NCBI GenBank assembly: GCA_021613375.1
Contig: CM038703.1
Location: 56,783,257 to 56,847,256 of the forward strand
Length of the DNA stretch: 64,000 nucleotides
Direction: 5' to 3'
From: Megaleporinus macrocephalus
Taxonomy: Eukaryota; Chordata; Actinopteri; Characiformes; Anostomidae
The stretch's first letter is position 1. Every line of letters begins with the position of its first letter. Of the stretch, positions 20,840 to 31,989 are shown piece after piece. The position numbers and the translations under genes are program-made. Below the pieces are notes generated by a model. It saw nothing but the letters and a program-made list of their open reading frames with translations. It did no database searches and was not told the DNA's origin.

Positions 20840-21778
20840 ATGGATAATTCTTCTGATGTGATGTACTTAACAATGGAGGGACATATAGAACTACATAAGT
20901 ACAGATATTTTTATTTTATAATTACTCTCGCAGCCTATCTGTTGATTATTTTCTGTAATGTTGTTGTCATTTATGTTATATATACAAACAGATGTCTCCA
21001 TGAGCCCATGTACATATTTATTGCTGCTTTACTTTTTAATTCTCTCTTTGGAACGACGGCTCTTTATCCTAAACTGCTGAGTGATTTTCTGTCTGTAAGA
21101 CCAGTCACTTCTTACTCAGCCTGTCTGTTTCAGGCTTTTTGTATTTACACATATGGAGCTGCAGAGTTTGCTCTGTTATCAGCTATGGCGTATGACAGAT
21201 ATGTGTCTATATGTAAACCATTACTATATCCAACTCTGGTAAACATCTCCACTGTTAGAAAACTCTTATTATTCTGTTGGTTTTTTTCTGCCTGCAATGT
21301 TGGAATATTAATAATATTAACTTACCAACTTAAGCTGTGCAGATATAATTTAGAGAGAATTTACTGTAATGAATATGCAATTGCTAAATTAAGTTGTGGA
21401 GACAGAACTGTTAGCAGTTCATATGGACTGTTTGCTTTAACTATTGCAGCATTTCCACCTGTGATCTTTATAATCTACTCATATATAAGAATACTTCATG
21501 TCTGTTTGAAGAATTCAAAGGATTTTAGAAAAAAAGCTTTTCAGACCTGCTTCCCACATCTTATTGTTTGTATCAGTTTCTCCATTAATTCCGGCTTTGA
21601 AGTGATTAACACTAGATTTGATGGTAGTGTACCTCATGCTGTTTCTGAGATATTGTCTATTGAAAATATGCTCATTACTCCTCTTATTAATCCGATTATG
21701 TACGGTTTAAAACTGCATGAGATTTTCAGTAGAATCAAGAAGTTAATGTGGAAAAGGAAGATACACATATCTTTTTAA
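20840..21778 (+). CDS. Odorant receptor OR3 (intact, 312 aa)
   Basis: A seven-helix chemosensory G-protein-coupled receptor. N-glycosylation site NSS at residues 3-5; TM1 with N40; LHEPMY at 53-58; the extracellular-loop cysteine C95; MAYDRY at 116-121 (the family's DRY box, G-protein contact); and the intracellular segment CLKNSKDFRKKAFQTCFPHL before TM6 (about 222-241). PLINPIMY at 281-288 is the NPxxY of TM7. The C-terminus is basic and short. Single coding exon, as usual for fish ORs. Start chosen because it matches MDNSS in all sisters. It lacks the Gly usually next to the TM1 Asn. Closest relatives are OR4 and OR2. The group looks fish-specific, possibly delta-type; the ligand is unknown. 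Confidence 0.95.
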   Translation: MDNSSDVMYLTMEGHIELHKYRYFYFIITLAAYLLIIFCNVVVIYVIYTNRCLHEPMYIFIAALLFNSLFGTTALYPKLLSDFLSVRPVTSYSACLFQAFCIYTYGAAEFALLSAMAYDRYVSICKPLLYPTLVNISTVRKLLLFCWFFSACNVGILIILTYQLKLCRYNLERIYCNEYAIAKLSCGDRTVSSSYGLFALTIAAFPPVIFIIYSYIRILHVCLKNSKDFRKKAFQTCFPHLIVCISFSINSGFEVINTRFDGSVPHAVSEILSIENMLITPLINPIMYGLKLHEIFSRIKKLMWKRKIHISF

Positions 21779-22840
21779 ACATTTTGCCCAAATATAATTT
21801 AATTTACATAGGTTTTTATATGATATAATCCAAACATATAATCTTATATTTCTGTATTTTATCTGTTTCGTTTCTGTAAAAAATGTTGAAATTTTATGGC
21901 ACTTGGTCTACAAAACTACCAGAATATATACAGTAACCAGGAGGAATACGTTAAGGACATTTTCTATAAAAAAAAAAGAAAACAGTGAAAACAAACAATT
22001 TACTCTGTAAACTGAACTGTGATAAATTAATATAATCATGTTTCTGCCAGGACAGTCAGGTGAGCTGGATTAACCCAAACCCAGATATGATCCCACTCCA
22101 ACACCAAACCTGAGGCTATAACTGTCATGATGTAAATGCTGTACATTTCTTTCAGTCATATGTACATTTATGTTGTCAAGTCATTGTTACAAACATAAAT
22201 CAACAACCTTTTTTTTAACTCCAGCACTCATTGTTGCCGGCCCACTGATCTTTAGCTCACACAAGCACCTCACCCATGTTTAAGGCTGTTTGAAAGTTTA
22301 TTGAGAAACCTCTGGTGACATGTTTTTTTAAGAATTGTCTTGTTTACTTGAGTTTCTGTGCCTGCTTACCATGAACTACTCTAAATGGACCCTGAACCTA
22401 ACCCTAGTCCTGTATTGTCAATATGTTATATTCTGATTACTTTCTGCTTTTTTTGGATTCCTTTAACATTTTGAGTTTAAATATGTATACATGCTGTTAA
22501 AATTAAACAGTTTGTTATATGGAGACTAGCTTAAGTTATCACTGTGGAATTATTAATTTCATAAAACATATAAAAACAATGTAGATAAAAACATAAAAAA
22601 GATGAACAACAACATATAAAAATAAAGGCCACAGATGAATCTGATGAGCTAAACCCTCATCAACAGTAAATTACAGTATATACAGAGGCCGTTCAAAAAA
22701 CTGGCCTGGCTGTACTGGATCATAAGGTTTTATTCCAGTGCATCATGTTTTCATGATCTTAACATATACAGTAGAACCTACTAAAGAAAGAAACCATGAA
22801 CAAAACTAACAATACTGTTCACGAGACCACATACTCGGGG
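21779..22840 (+). repeat. OR3 3' flank, duplicated downstream of OR4
   Basis: No gene. It is collinear with 35064-36312 down to the block GAAACCATGAACAAAA, after which OR3 enters a minisatellite and OR4 does not. It sets the right limit of the OR3/OR4 duplication unit. Confidence 0.7.
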
Positions 22841-24030
22841 GGACAGGAGTATGTGAGCTTTCAAATACGAGCAGGAGGATATGCGATGTTAGGACTTCAC
22901 ACCCAGGCAGGAGAGGCTGAGCCTTCAAATACAGGCAGAAGAACAGGTATGGCTGGGCCTTCAACTACAAACAGGACAACAGAAGTGACTGGGCCTTAAA
23001 ATATAGGCAGGAGGACAGGAATGATTAGGACTTCAGATACAGATATCAAGGCCAGGAGAAGTTAGGATTTCAGATACAGGCAGAAGAACAGGAGTAGTTA
23101 GGACTTAAGACCCAAGCAGGAGGATAGGAGCAGCTGGGCCTTCAAATACTGGCAGGAGTCAGGAGTGTGTGGGCTTTCAAATACAGGCAGTAGGACAGGA
23201 GTAGTTAGGATTTCAGATACAGGCAGGAGAACAGGAGAAGTTAGTACACAGGCAGGAGGACAGGAACAGCTGAGCTTTCAGAAGCTCACAGCAAGACTGA
23301 AGTGGCTGAACCTGCAAATACAGACAGGGGAACAGGAGTGGTTGCACCTTAGGCAGATACAGGACTACAGGAGTGGTTAGAACTTTAGACACAGACAGGA
23401 TGACAGGAGCAGCTGGACCTTCAGTCTTCAGATACAAGAAGGAGGACAGGAGTAATTAGGACCTCAGACACAGGTAGGGGGGCAGGAGTGGTTATGGCTT
23501 CAGACACAGGCAGGAGGACAGGAGCGAATGGGCTTTCAAATACAGGCAGAAGGTAAGTAATAGTTTTGACTTTAGATACTTGCAGTAGGACAAAACTGAC
23601 AAGGACTTCAGAAACAAGCAGGACAACAGTAATAGCTGGGCTTTCAGACACAGACAGATTTTCATTCAGGTACTGGCAGGAGGACAGGAGCGACTGGGCC
23701 TTTAGATACCAGCAGGAGGACAGGAGCAGCTGGGCCTGGAAATAGAGGCAGGAGGACAGGAGCAGCTGGGCCTGAAAATAGAGGCAGGAGGACAGGAGTA
23801 GTCAGGATACCAAACACAAATAGGACAACAGGGGTGCCTGGGCCTTTAAACACAGGCAGGAAGACAGGATTAGTAAGGACTTCAGACAAAATCAGGAGGA
23901 CAGAGGCAGATGGGCCTTCAGATACATGCAGGAGGATAAGAGTGATTAGGACTTCAGAGACAGGCTGGAAGACAGGAGATGCTTGGCCTTTAAATATAGG
24001 CAGGAGAACTTGGGTAGTTAGGACTTTAGA
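22841..24030 (+). repeat. 36-bp minisatellite array
   Basis: About 33 degenerate units of about 36 bases. Core words are ACAGGCAGGAGGACAGGAG and either TGGGCCTTCA or TAGGACTTCA. The two types often alternate, so a 72-bp dimer is visible. Because the unit is 12 codons long, repeated 12-residue open frames appear; they are not genes. The array resumes at 31023 after the gypsy insertion. Confidence 0.85.
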
Positions 24031-24157
24031 CCTAAGTGACGTGTCCCCACCAATGTCCAGCGATTATTGAGCTGTCCCCACCAATAATTTGATCACCTCC
24101 AAAAGACCCCGATCTGTGAACCTCTGATTAACCTAGAGGTGATGACCTCGGTAGGGG
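24031..24157. other. Unique sequence left of the gypsy LTR
   Basis: About 125 bases without minisatellite units; a small tandem CCCCACCAAT is seen at 24047 and 24075. It ends with GGTAGGGG just before the LTR start. Confidence 0.4.
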
Positions 24158-24534
24158 TGTGAGGTATGGCTAACAATACAGTTGGGTTTTTTTCATTGTG
24201 GCTTTTTGAATTTGTCTATTAAATATTCTGAATAACATTACCTTTATCTGTGTCATGTGATATGAAGAATGGAGAAAAGGTGTAACTCCCTTCTAGGTTT
24301 TGGGAAGTGTTTTAACCTTCCCTTACAGTTGGTATAGTCCAGGTGGGGTTTAATGAGGGGAGGGTATTTTAGCATGGGAAGTGAGGAGGAAGGGTTTAGT
24401 TTTGAAGTGGGCCAGCTCGTAGTGAGGCTGCCTTGTTGTGTATATTTTTGTAAGATAATTTTTTGCACCAATAAAACCCCTGCATTGCAGTGACCGTTTT
24501 TGCCAGTTCTTTTGCACAACCAACATCTTCACAT
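24158..24534 (+). repeat. 5' LTR of the Gmr1-like gypsy
   Basis: It begins TGTGAGGTATGG and ends about CTTCACA, just before TTTGGTGGCAGTGG, a likely primer-binding region. It contains AATAAAACC (24470-24478) as a possible polyadenylation signal. The first ~125 bases recur at 30897-31022, where the 3' copy stops. The exact end is an estimate. Confidence 0.65.
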
Positions 24535-24705
24535 TTGGTGGCAGTGGTGGGATTTTTGTGTAACCAGAGAGGCTGAAGGACAGGTGTGCTAGGAGGTACC
24601 TCACATGGCGGGAGATGGCCTACAGGAGATTGGCCAAGGGGGAATTGGAGGATTAGCCCTCTGGGCCAGCAGAGGAGCTACCTGCTATGGGTGCAGAAGC
24701 TATGG

Positions 24706-26920
24706 GGGCGTCAGTGATCTGCAGACCAGACACCCAGACGCACTGTTCATTGTCGCCGGAGATTTTAACCACGCTAATCTCCAGTCAGTCCTCCCTAAAT
24801 TCCATCAGCATGTGGACTTTGCCACGAGAGGAGCGAACGCGTTGGACCTTGTTTACACAAACATACCCAGCGCGTACCGGGCGGAGCCCCGCCCCCACCT
24901 CGCGTTCTCGGACCACATGTCTGTGTATCTGACTCCAGCTTACACACCCCTCATCAGACGCTCCAGACCAGTTCAGAAGCAGGTGAAAACCTGGCCGGCA
25001 GGAGCCATCTCTGCCCTTCAGGACTGTTTTGAGTGCACTGCATGGGACGTGTTCAGGGAGGCTGCGACTGAAGGCGACTCTGTTAACTTGGAGGAGTACA
25101 CAGCATCAGTCACTGGCTACATCAGCAAGTGTATTGATGATGTCACTGTCTCCAAGACCATCACCATATGCCCAAACCAGAAGCCGTGGATGACTCCTGA
25201 GGTGCATGCGCTACTGAGGACCCGCGACTCGGCCTTCAGAGTGGGTGACAAGGCGGCCCTAAGGAGAGCAAGAGCCAAATTGTCACGAGCCATCCGAGAG
25301 GCAAAGCGCGCTCACGCCCAGAGGATCCACAACCACTTCCAGGACACGGGTGACACGCGGCGCATGTGGCAGGGCATCCAGGAAATCACACACTACAGGA
25401 CAATGCCACCGTCCTGTGACAGTGATGCCTTCCTCCCCGATGCCCTCAACGACTTTTATGCACGGTTTGAGGCACAGAACAACACGTTGGTGAGCAAGAT
25501 CACACCCAAGCCAGACGAGCAGGCGCTGTGCCTGACTGCAGTGGACGTGAGGAAAACTCTGCGCAGAGTCAACCCACGGAAAGCTGCAGGACCAGACAAC
25601 ATCCCTGGCAGAGTGCTCAGAGAGTGTGCAGACCAGTTGACAGATGTTCTCACGGACATCTTCAACGTCTCCCTGCGCAGCTCCACTGTCCCAACGTGCC
25701 TCAAGACCACCACCATCATCCCCGTGCCGAAGAAGTCCACGGTGTCCTGCCTCAATGACTACCGTCCCGTAGCTCTCACGCCCATCATCATGAAGTGCTT
25801 CGAGAGGCTAGTCATGAGGAACATCAAAACCCAACTGCCCTCTTCATTGGACCCCCTGCAATTTGCATATCGTCCCAACCGCTCCACGGACGATGCCATC
25901 ACCACCACCCTTCACCTCTCCCTTACCCACCTGGAGAAGAAGGACACCTACGTCAGAATGCTGTTCATAGACTTCAGTTCAGCATTCAACACCATCATCC
26001 CGCAGAATCTCACCAGGAAGTTAAGCCTGCTGGGCCTCAACACCCCCCTGTGCAACTGGATCCTGGACTTCCTGACAGGGAGGCCCCAGTTAGTCCGGTT
26101 CGGGAACAGCAGCTCCAGCACCATCACCATGAACACTGGGGCACCCCAGGGCAGTGTACTGAGTCCTCTGTTCACCCTGCTGACTCATGACTGTGTTGCG
26201 AAACACAGTTCTAACAGCATCATAAAGTTCGCCGATGATACAACTGTGCTGGGTCTCATCAGCAAAGGCGACGAGTCAGCATACAGGGAGGAGGTACAGC
26301 AGCTGACAGACTGGTGTACAGTCAACAACCTTCACTGGAATGTAGAGAAGACCAAGGAAATGGTTGTTGACTTCAGGAAATCAAGACCGGACCACTCTCC
26401 GCTTAACATCAACGGCTCCTCTGTGGAGATCGTTAAGAGCACCAAGTTCCTTGGTGTCCACCTAGCGGAGAACCTCACCTGGTCCCTGAACACCAGCTCT
26501 ACAGCCAAGAAAGCCCAGCAGCGTCTCTACTTCCTCCGGAAGCTGAGAAAGGCCCGTCTCCCTCCACCCATCCTCACCCTCTTCTATAGGGGAACCATAG
26601 AGAGCATCCTAAGCAGCTGCATCACTGCTTGGTTTGGGACCTGCACAGCCTCTGACCGCAAGTCCCTCCAACGCATTGTGAGGACAGCTGAGAGGATCAT
26701 CGGAGTCTCTCTCCCCTCCGTCTTGGACATTTACACCACCCGCTGCATCCGCAAAGCAACCAGCATTGTGGATGACCCCACCCACCCTTCACACAGACTG
26801 TTCTCCCTCCTGCCATCAGGAAGAAGGTACCGCAGCGTCCGGTCCAACACGACCAGACTCTGCAACAGCTTCTTCCCCCAAGCCATCAGACTTCTCAACA
26901 CAACTCAACGTCTGAACTGA
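24706..26920 (+). CDS. LINE endonuclease/reverse transcriptase ORF (5'-truncated)
   Basis: The open frame continues upstream into gypsy sequence to 24605, but the LINE part begins near residue 35. Domains in order: the C-terminal half of the AP-endonuclease, with [12 protein letters not shown] and [10 protein letters not shown]; a linker; RT with [49 protein letters not shown] and the catalytic FADDTTVL; then the C-terminal region [14 protein letters not shown] with [10 protein letters not shown]. The enzyme nicks target DNA and primes reverse transcription there. The endonuclease N-terminus is missing, and a few residues after SPL appear lost ([10 protein letters not shown]), so it cannot act on its own. 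Confidence 0.9.
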
Positions 26921-27236
26921 TATCTTTCTCCAACCATTTACCCCAGATAAAAAAAGGGAAGCATTTTTTGCACAAAGCATTGCACTAACAACTTTACTAC
27001 CTCACTGGACTCTATTTATTACACATTGCACAATTTGCACACAACCAGCAATTATTTATTATTCTCTGTCTGTACTGTGTTGTGTTGTCTGTCCGTACTT
27101 GTTTGTTTGTGTTGCACTTGTGTCTGTATGCACTGTCTATGTTGCACCATGGTCCTGGAGGAACGTTGTTTCGTTTCACTGTGTACTCTGTATGTAGTTG
27201 AAATGACAATAAAAACCCACTTGACTTGACTTGAGA
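24706..27236 (+). mobile_element. CR1/L2-type LINE, 5'-truncated, nested in gypsy gag
   Basis: A non-LTR retrotransposon that starts within the AP-endonuclease domain and runs through RT to a 3'UTR rich in TTGCAC and TGT words. It ends with a polyadenylation-like AATGACAATAAAA and a terminal short tandem TTGAC repeat (ACTTGACTTGACTTGAG). 5' truncation and a short tandem 3' tail are typical of the CR1/L2/Rex1 superfamily. It is younger than its gypsy host. The coding frame is open across the whole remaining length, so the insertion is recent. Confidence 0.85.
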
Positions 27237-28043
27237 AGTCGAAGCGCGAGTCTCGGAGGAAGGGGCTCTGGCCTCACTCTATCAGCTGCTGCAGAAGATG
27301 GTCAAGTCTCAGGAAAGGTAGGCATTCAAGCAGGAGCAGCGATGGAGGAGTGTGCAGGTCCAGCTGCGGGATGATCTGGAGGCAGAGCGAGGCGACGGGG
27401 CAAGGACCGAAAGACAGGCACTGGAAGAGCAACACCTCGCCACCTGAGTCCAGATACCAGCAGAGCGGGGACCAGAGCAGAACCGCTAGCATGGACCAGG
27501 GCGATGGTGCCGAAGCTGGAGGAGGGAGATGATCTAGAGCAGTACCTGGCCAGGTTTAAGAGACTGGTATCAGCTTACAGGTGGCCAAAGGAGGACTGGA
27601 CTATTTACTTGGTCCCCTATATGAGTGGGAAAGCACGTGGGGCATATGTGGCCATGGACATAGCGGAGGCAATGGACTATGATAAGGTAAAGGAGGCCAT
27701 CTTCCAAAAATATGAATTTAATGAAGAGGTTTATAGGCAGAGGCTCCGGGATCCAGATGTGAGGCCTGGTGAGACCCCCCATGAGTTATACCACTGCCTT
27801 AAAGACTTGATCTGGAAGTACATTTGACCTACTGAAAAAACGGTGGAACAAGTGGGAGAAATCCTGATTCTAGAACAGTTTCTTTGTGTCCTGGGCCCTG
27901 ATGTCAGAGTATGGGTCAAAGAGCATGACCCCCAAACTGGAGAGAGTGCTGCACAGCTGGTGGAATCCTTCATGGCGGCGCATCAAAGCACAAGTGGTTT
28001 CCATTATAAGTCCAAAATGAAGATTATATAATCTTTTAGTGGG

Positions 28044-29310
28044 GTGGAACTGGAAGGGGTAGACCAAGGGAAACCAAGGAAGTCACAGAGCCAAAGAAGG
28101 AGGGAGAAGCTGGTGGGTTCCTTAATGAAATTGCAGCAGATGGAGGGTGCCCAGAGACCAGGGGCTGCAGTAAGTGAGGGAGGATCCTCTCAGATAGAGC
28201 AGCTGCAGAAACAGGACCCTTCATTGCAGGCAGCTTATGGCAAATTTGTCCAGGAAGAGGGAGTTCCAACCGGGGTGTCAGCAGCACTGTCTGGGGAAGG
28301 TTATTTAATAACGGGTGGACTGCTCTATCACCAACCTGAGGGGGACCGTCCTGAGCAGTTGGTAGTACCTAGGGAGCTGAGAGAGGAGGTTTTGGCATTG
28401 GGTCACAGTATTCCCTGGGCAGGACATTTGAGCAATGTAAAGACCGGGGAAAGGATCAGCCATAAATTCTTTTAGCCTGGAATGTACAGTGATGGTTAAA
28501 GCTTTTGTGAGTCCTGTGAAATATACCAGCTAACTAGTAAAAGAAAGGGAGGTTTATTCCCTCCACAGCCACTCCCAGTAATGGAGGTGCCTTTTACCAG
28601 AATAGGGATGGACATTGCGGGACTATTAGAAAAGATGAAAGCAGGTCATAAGTACATCTTGGTGGTCTGTGATTATACTACCAACTATCCCGAGGCTTCC
28701 ATTGCATAAAATTACAGCACAGGCAGTGGCGAGGGCCTTGTCACAGTTGTTTACCTGGGTCGGGATAAGGACCACTCTCTACCACCCTCAGACTGATGGC
28801 CTGGTGGAGCGGTATAATCAGACCTTAAAGGGCATGCTCCAGAAATTTGTGGCTGCCAATAGCAAGGACTGGGACTACTGGCTGCCATGAGGTACCCCAA
28901 GCTTCTACAGGGTTTTCGCCTTTTAAACTTCTTTTTGGACGCCAAGTTAGAGGTCCCTTGGATGTGTTGAAAGAGGCCTGGGAGGGACCACAAGTGTCTC
29001 ATAAGGACAGTATTCTCTCCCACGTTCTAAAGATGAGGGACAAGATGGAGGAAATGGCAGACTTACCTAGGACAAGCTCAACAGAGACAGAAGAACTGGT
29101 ATGACAAAACAGCTAGGCAAAGGACTTTCCAGCCAGAACAGATGGTGCTGTTGCTGCTACCCACCACAAAGAACAAATTGTTGGCCCAGTGGCAAGGACC
29201 ATTCACTGTTCTTTGGAAAATGGGTCCTGCCACCTACATGCCTGGACGGAGGAAACAAGTGCAGGTCTTTCATGTAAACCTGCTGAAGGAGTGGACCGAA
29301 AAGGAGGCAC
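28044..29310 (+). pseudogene. Gmr1-like integrase, located upstream of RT
   Basis: The N-terminal zinc-binding module is visible: GHSIPWAGHLSN (two His) and, after a stop at 28473, CESCEIYQ (two Cys). The core shows TRIGMDIAG with the first catalytic Asp, ILVVCDYTTNYPEA, and YHPQTDGLVERYNQTLK, whose Glu is the third catalytic residue. The C-terminal module LLLLPTTKNKLLAQWQGPFTVL contains the GPF/Y motif (about 29142-29215). Stops and frameshifts are scattered through it. Its place between gag and RT is the informative point. Confidence 0.8.
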
Positions 29311-29499
29311 TACCCAGCTTACAGCTCTTTGTGCGAACCGTGGAGGAGGATGACAGTTCAGAGAAGTTCTTCCCAAGCCAGCAGATGTCAGCATCTCTGA
29401 ACCTGTCCCATCTTCCCCTGCAGCAACAGAAAGAACCGGCAGCAGTTATCTCGACAGAGCTGTTCCAAGAGAAGCCTGGGGTTATGACGGTAGTGGTGC

Positions 29500-30540
29500 A
29501 CTCCATTTCCCTGAAAGTTCCTACTCCGGTCTGGCAGAGGATGTACAGGGTACCTGAGCACTTCCATCCCTCAAAGAGGAGTTAGAGGTGATACAGGCTC
29601 TTGGGGTGATAGAGAGGTCCTATATTCAATCAAGTAGCCCGGTGGTGCTTGTTCCAAAAACGAATGGCTCCATCTGTTTCTGCATCGATTTCCGGCAGCT
29701 AAACTGTTAATCCCACTTTGATGCAAATCCGATGCTCCAGATAGAGGATCTGATTGGGGGAAAGCGCACTACATCAGCACCTTGGATTTTAGTAAGGGCT
29801 ATTGGCAAGAACCCACTGGCAAAAGAGTGTCGACCATACACTGCCTTTAGAAAAGCCCAGGGGCTCTTCCAGTTTACAGTGATGCCCTTTGTTCTACAGG
29901 GGGTGCCAGCCACGATTCAGAGACTAATGGTCTGTGTTCTGGCTGGTACAGAGGCGGCTGCATAATTCAACGACATTATGGTGTACAGTTCCACGTGGGA
30001 GGAGCACCTCCCAGCGAGGACTGCAGCAAATCCAATGAGCAGGTCTGACTATCCTCATAATTTGTGCACTGGCCCGTCAGGAGGTGAGGTACCTGGGACA
30101 CTTTTTGGGTTGAAGGGTGATTCGCCCAAGAAGGAAAAGGTGGAGGCCATTAGGGCCTGCCCGCAGCCCCAAACCAAGAAGGAGCTCAGATCCTTTCTGG
30201 GCCTGGGGGACTGGTAACAGAGGTTCATTCCAGGGTTTGCAACCCCAGCTGCCCCTCTCACGGACCTGACTCGTAAGTCTGGGTCTAATCAAATTCCCTG
30301 AGAGACCAGGTATGCGGTGGTGGAGCTGGACTGTTTAGCCATCAAGTGGGTGCTGGATACATTCCGGTACTAATTGTTGGGCAGGGATTTTGTGCTGGAA
30401 ACAGATCACCGAGCCCTCCAATGGCTGAACCAAATGAAAGACTCAAATGCCAGAATTACTCACTGGATTATAACTCTGCAAACATATCGGTTCCAGGTAT
30501 GGTATCTCACCTAGTGGTACTCACCCTATGGGATCCATAG
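29500..30540 (+). pseudogene. Gmr1-like reverse transcriptase and RNase H
   Basis: The fragments, which need frame changes, read PVWQRMYRVPEHFHPS, VIQALGVIERSYIQ and SSPVVLVPKTNGSICFCIDFRQLN, then LDFSKGYWQ. The active-site YxDD position is damaged (NDIMVYSS after a stop at about 29962). RNase H follows: RYAVVELDCLAIKWVL, then LETDHRALQWLNQMKDSNARITHW at 30390-30460. This gives the order integrase, RT, RNase H. Inactive. Confidence 0.75.
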
Positions 30541-30896
30541 TCCGGTTGTAGCCATGCTGTGAGAACAGTGGTGCAGTTAACAGCTACTATCCGTTAGCTG
30601 TGCTACTGCTCGCCCTTGCCGCTTGTAAATAAATCCCTGTAGGACATGCATCATCCATTTTTCTGCCCAGTTATAGGTGGAGAAGTTGCTAGTGAGGTAC
30701 CCACTGCCACACGCTCCATTTGAATTATATTCATGTTTGAAATACCGCTGTTAAATCTGGCACTCATGCTGACTCCGGCTTTCTCACTTCCAGGTCTGTC
30801 TGATATTAGGGCCTGGGTAGAAATGTGCACGCTGCTCTTGATGACTTTTTATTGGAGGTTCCAGGGATCATAGGAAGCCTGTCTTAACAGCAGGGG
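30541..30896. other. Gypsy 3' internal region before the LTR
   Basis: No coding signal beyond RNase H. It ends with a short purine tract (AGCAGGGG) next to the LTR start, which could be the polypurine tract. Confidence 0.4.
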
Positions 30897-31022
30897 TTTG
30901 AGGTATGGCTAACAATACAGTTATTTTTTTCTATTGTGGCTTTTTGAATTTGTCTATTAAATATTATGAATAATATTACCGTTATCTGTGTCATGTGATA
31001 TGATGAATGGAGAAAAGGTGTA
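30897..31022 (+). repeat. Partial 3' LTR of the Gmr1-like gypsy
   Basis: About 126 bases matching the start of the 5' LTR with a few changes. It stops abruptly at GGTGTAA, where 36-bp minisatellite units resume. The remaining ~250 LTR bases are missing, probably lost by recombination within the minisatellite. Confidence 0.75.
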
Positions 31023-31204
31023 AGAAACAGGAAGGAGGACAGAGGTAGTTAGGACTTTAAACACAGGCAGGAGGAAAGGAGAATTTAGGACATAAATCCC
31101 AGGCAATAGGACAGAAGCAGCTGGGCCTTCAGATACTGTCAGAAGGACATGAGTGAATAAGACATTTGGTAAGCAGGGTGACAGAGCTGGTTAGAACATC
31201 AGAC
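31023..31204 (+). repeat. 36-bp minisatellite, continuation right of the gypsy
   Basis: About five degenerate units with ACACAGGCAGGAGG and GCTGGGCCTTCAGATAC words, in the same orientation as 22841-24030. Confidence 0.75.
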
Positions 31205-31675
31205 ACAGATGTCTCACATGTTATCTTGATAGCTGTGCACATTCCCCACTCTGCTAACACCAACACTGCTTGTGATGTCCTGCCTGCAGCTGTGTGCAGG
31301 CTGCAGTCACAGCACCCTCATGCCCTGCTTCTTATCTCTGGTACCTTTAATTATGTTTCTCCATGGTCCACTCTGTCCACCTTCTCCCAGTATGTAATCA
31401 CCACACCAGAGACAATAAAAAATTGGACCTGTTTTATGCCACCACAAAGGAGACATATAACTCATCACCTCTCCCTTCTCTAGGAAAACCAGCAACAGGG
31501 GTAAGTTGGAAGAACAGTTACAACAAAACAATGTCAGTGGAGTCTGGAAAGATCTTAAAACCATCTCTGGCCACAAGAAACCTGATTCCCAAGTGGGGGC
31601 GGGGGGGCAGAAGGGGTAGATACAAGACTGCATACAGTATAAGTGCAATTCTTACCAGTGTTCCTAGAAGATGAA
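31205..31675 (+). mobile_element. Decayed LINE endonuclease fragment
   Basis: Frames read VILIAVHIPHSANTN, then LQSQHPHALLLISGTFNY (the position of the endonuclease GDFN block, with the Asp lost). After a shift comes NKKLDLFYATTKETYNSSPLPSLGK, and then the linker SGVWKDLKTISGHKKPDS. This order matches the endonuclease and linker of CR1/L2-type LINEs. It is older and more damaged than the nested LINE at 24.7 kb, and no RT remains. Confidence 0.65.
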
Positions 31676-31989
31676 ATAGTAAGGTGAAAAAGTTCGTTCC
31701 ACCATCTGGGTGCAGTGTAAATCTAACTTCTAAATGTGTCCCCTAAGTTGCTCTAAGGCTACATAGACTAAAGGAAAGGGAGGGACACATTTTGGTAATT
31801 TGATTAAGCCCTCTATAAGGCTACCATTCTTCTGGAGGTACCAGAGAACCTAAAAGCTAACCACAGACTGGTAACCAACAAAAACTACCCAGAAGGGGAC
31901 ATTGCTTTAAGTTTTGTCCTTAGCTTTGACTAGCCACTGTAAAGGGGTGCTTACCAATAAGGTAGAACTTTAACTCCTCCACAGTCCAT
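31676..31989. other. Intergenic, nothing recognised
   Basis: About 310 bases with no recognisable coding or repeat content. Confidence 0.4.

Larger units (their letters stand above)
24687..28031 (+). pseudogene. Gmr1-like gag, split by the LINE
   Basis: It starts with MGAEAM at 24687, is cut at about 24705 by the LINE, and resumes near 27238 with VEARVSEEGALASLYQLLQ, a coiled-coil-like segment. After a frameshift comes the capsid part at 27504: GDDLEQYLARFKRL, AYRWPKEDW, YMSGKARGAYVAMD and PGETPHELY. This resembles the SCAN-domain-like capsid of Gmr1-type gypsy elements, from which vertebrate SCAN domains are thought to derive. An in-frame TGA at 27825-27827 interrupts it, and the same frame continues with EQVGEILILEQFL to 28031. 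Confidence 0.8.
24158..31022 (+). mobile_element. Gmr1-like gypsy retrotransposon, with nested LINE
   Basis: The 5' LTR (from about 24158) and a partial 3' LTR (30897-31022) share TGAGGTATGGCTAACAATAC and the following ~100 bases. The body runs gag (24687 and 27238-28031), integrase (28260-29310), then RT and RNase H (29500-30530). Integrase before RT is the reverse of ordinary gypsy order and is known from the Gmr1 group, first described in Atlantic cod. A CR1/L2-type LINE (24706-27236) split gag. Many stops and frameshifts, and a mutated RT active site, show that it is dead. The insertion sits inside the 36-bp minisatellite. Confidence 0.85.

Noticed and set aside
22796..22999. A small host gene upstream of the minisatellite
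   Set aside because: The frame runs from the duplicated OR3 flank straight into minisatellite units and has no independent support.
24605..24705. An N-terminal extension of the LINE ORF
   Set aside because: These codons come from the gypsy leader and gag start in front of the LINE insertion, not from the LINE.
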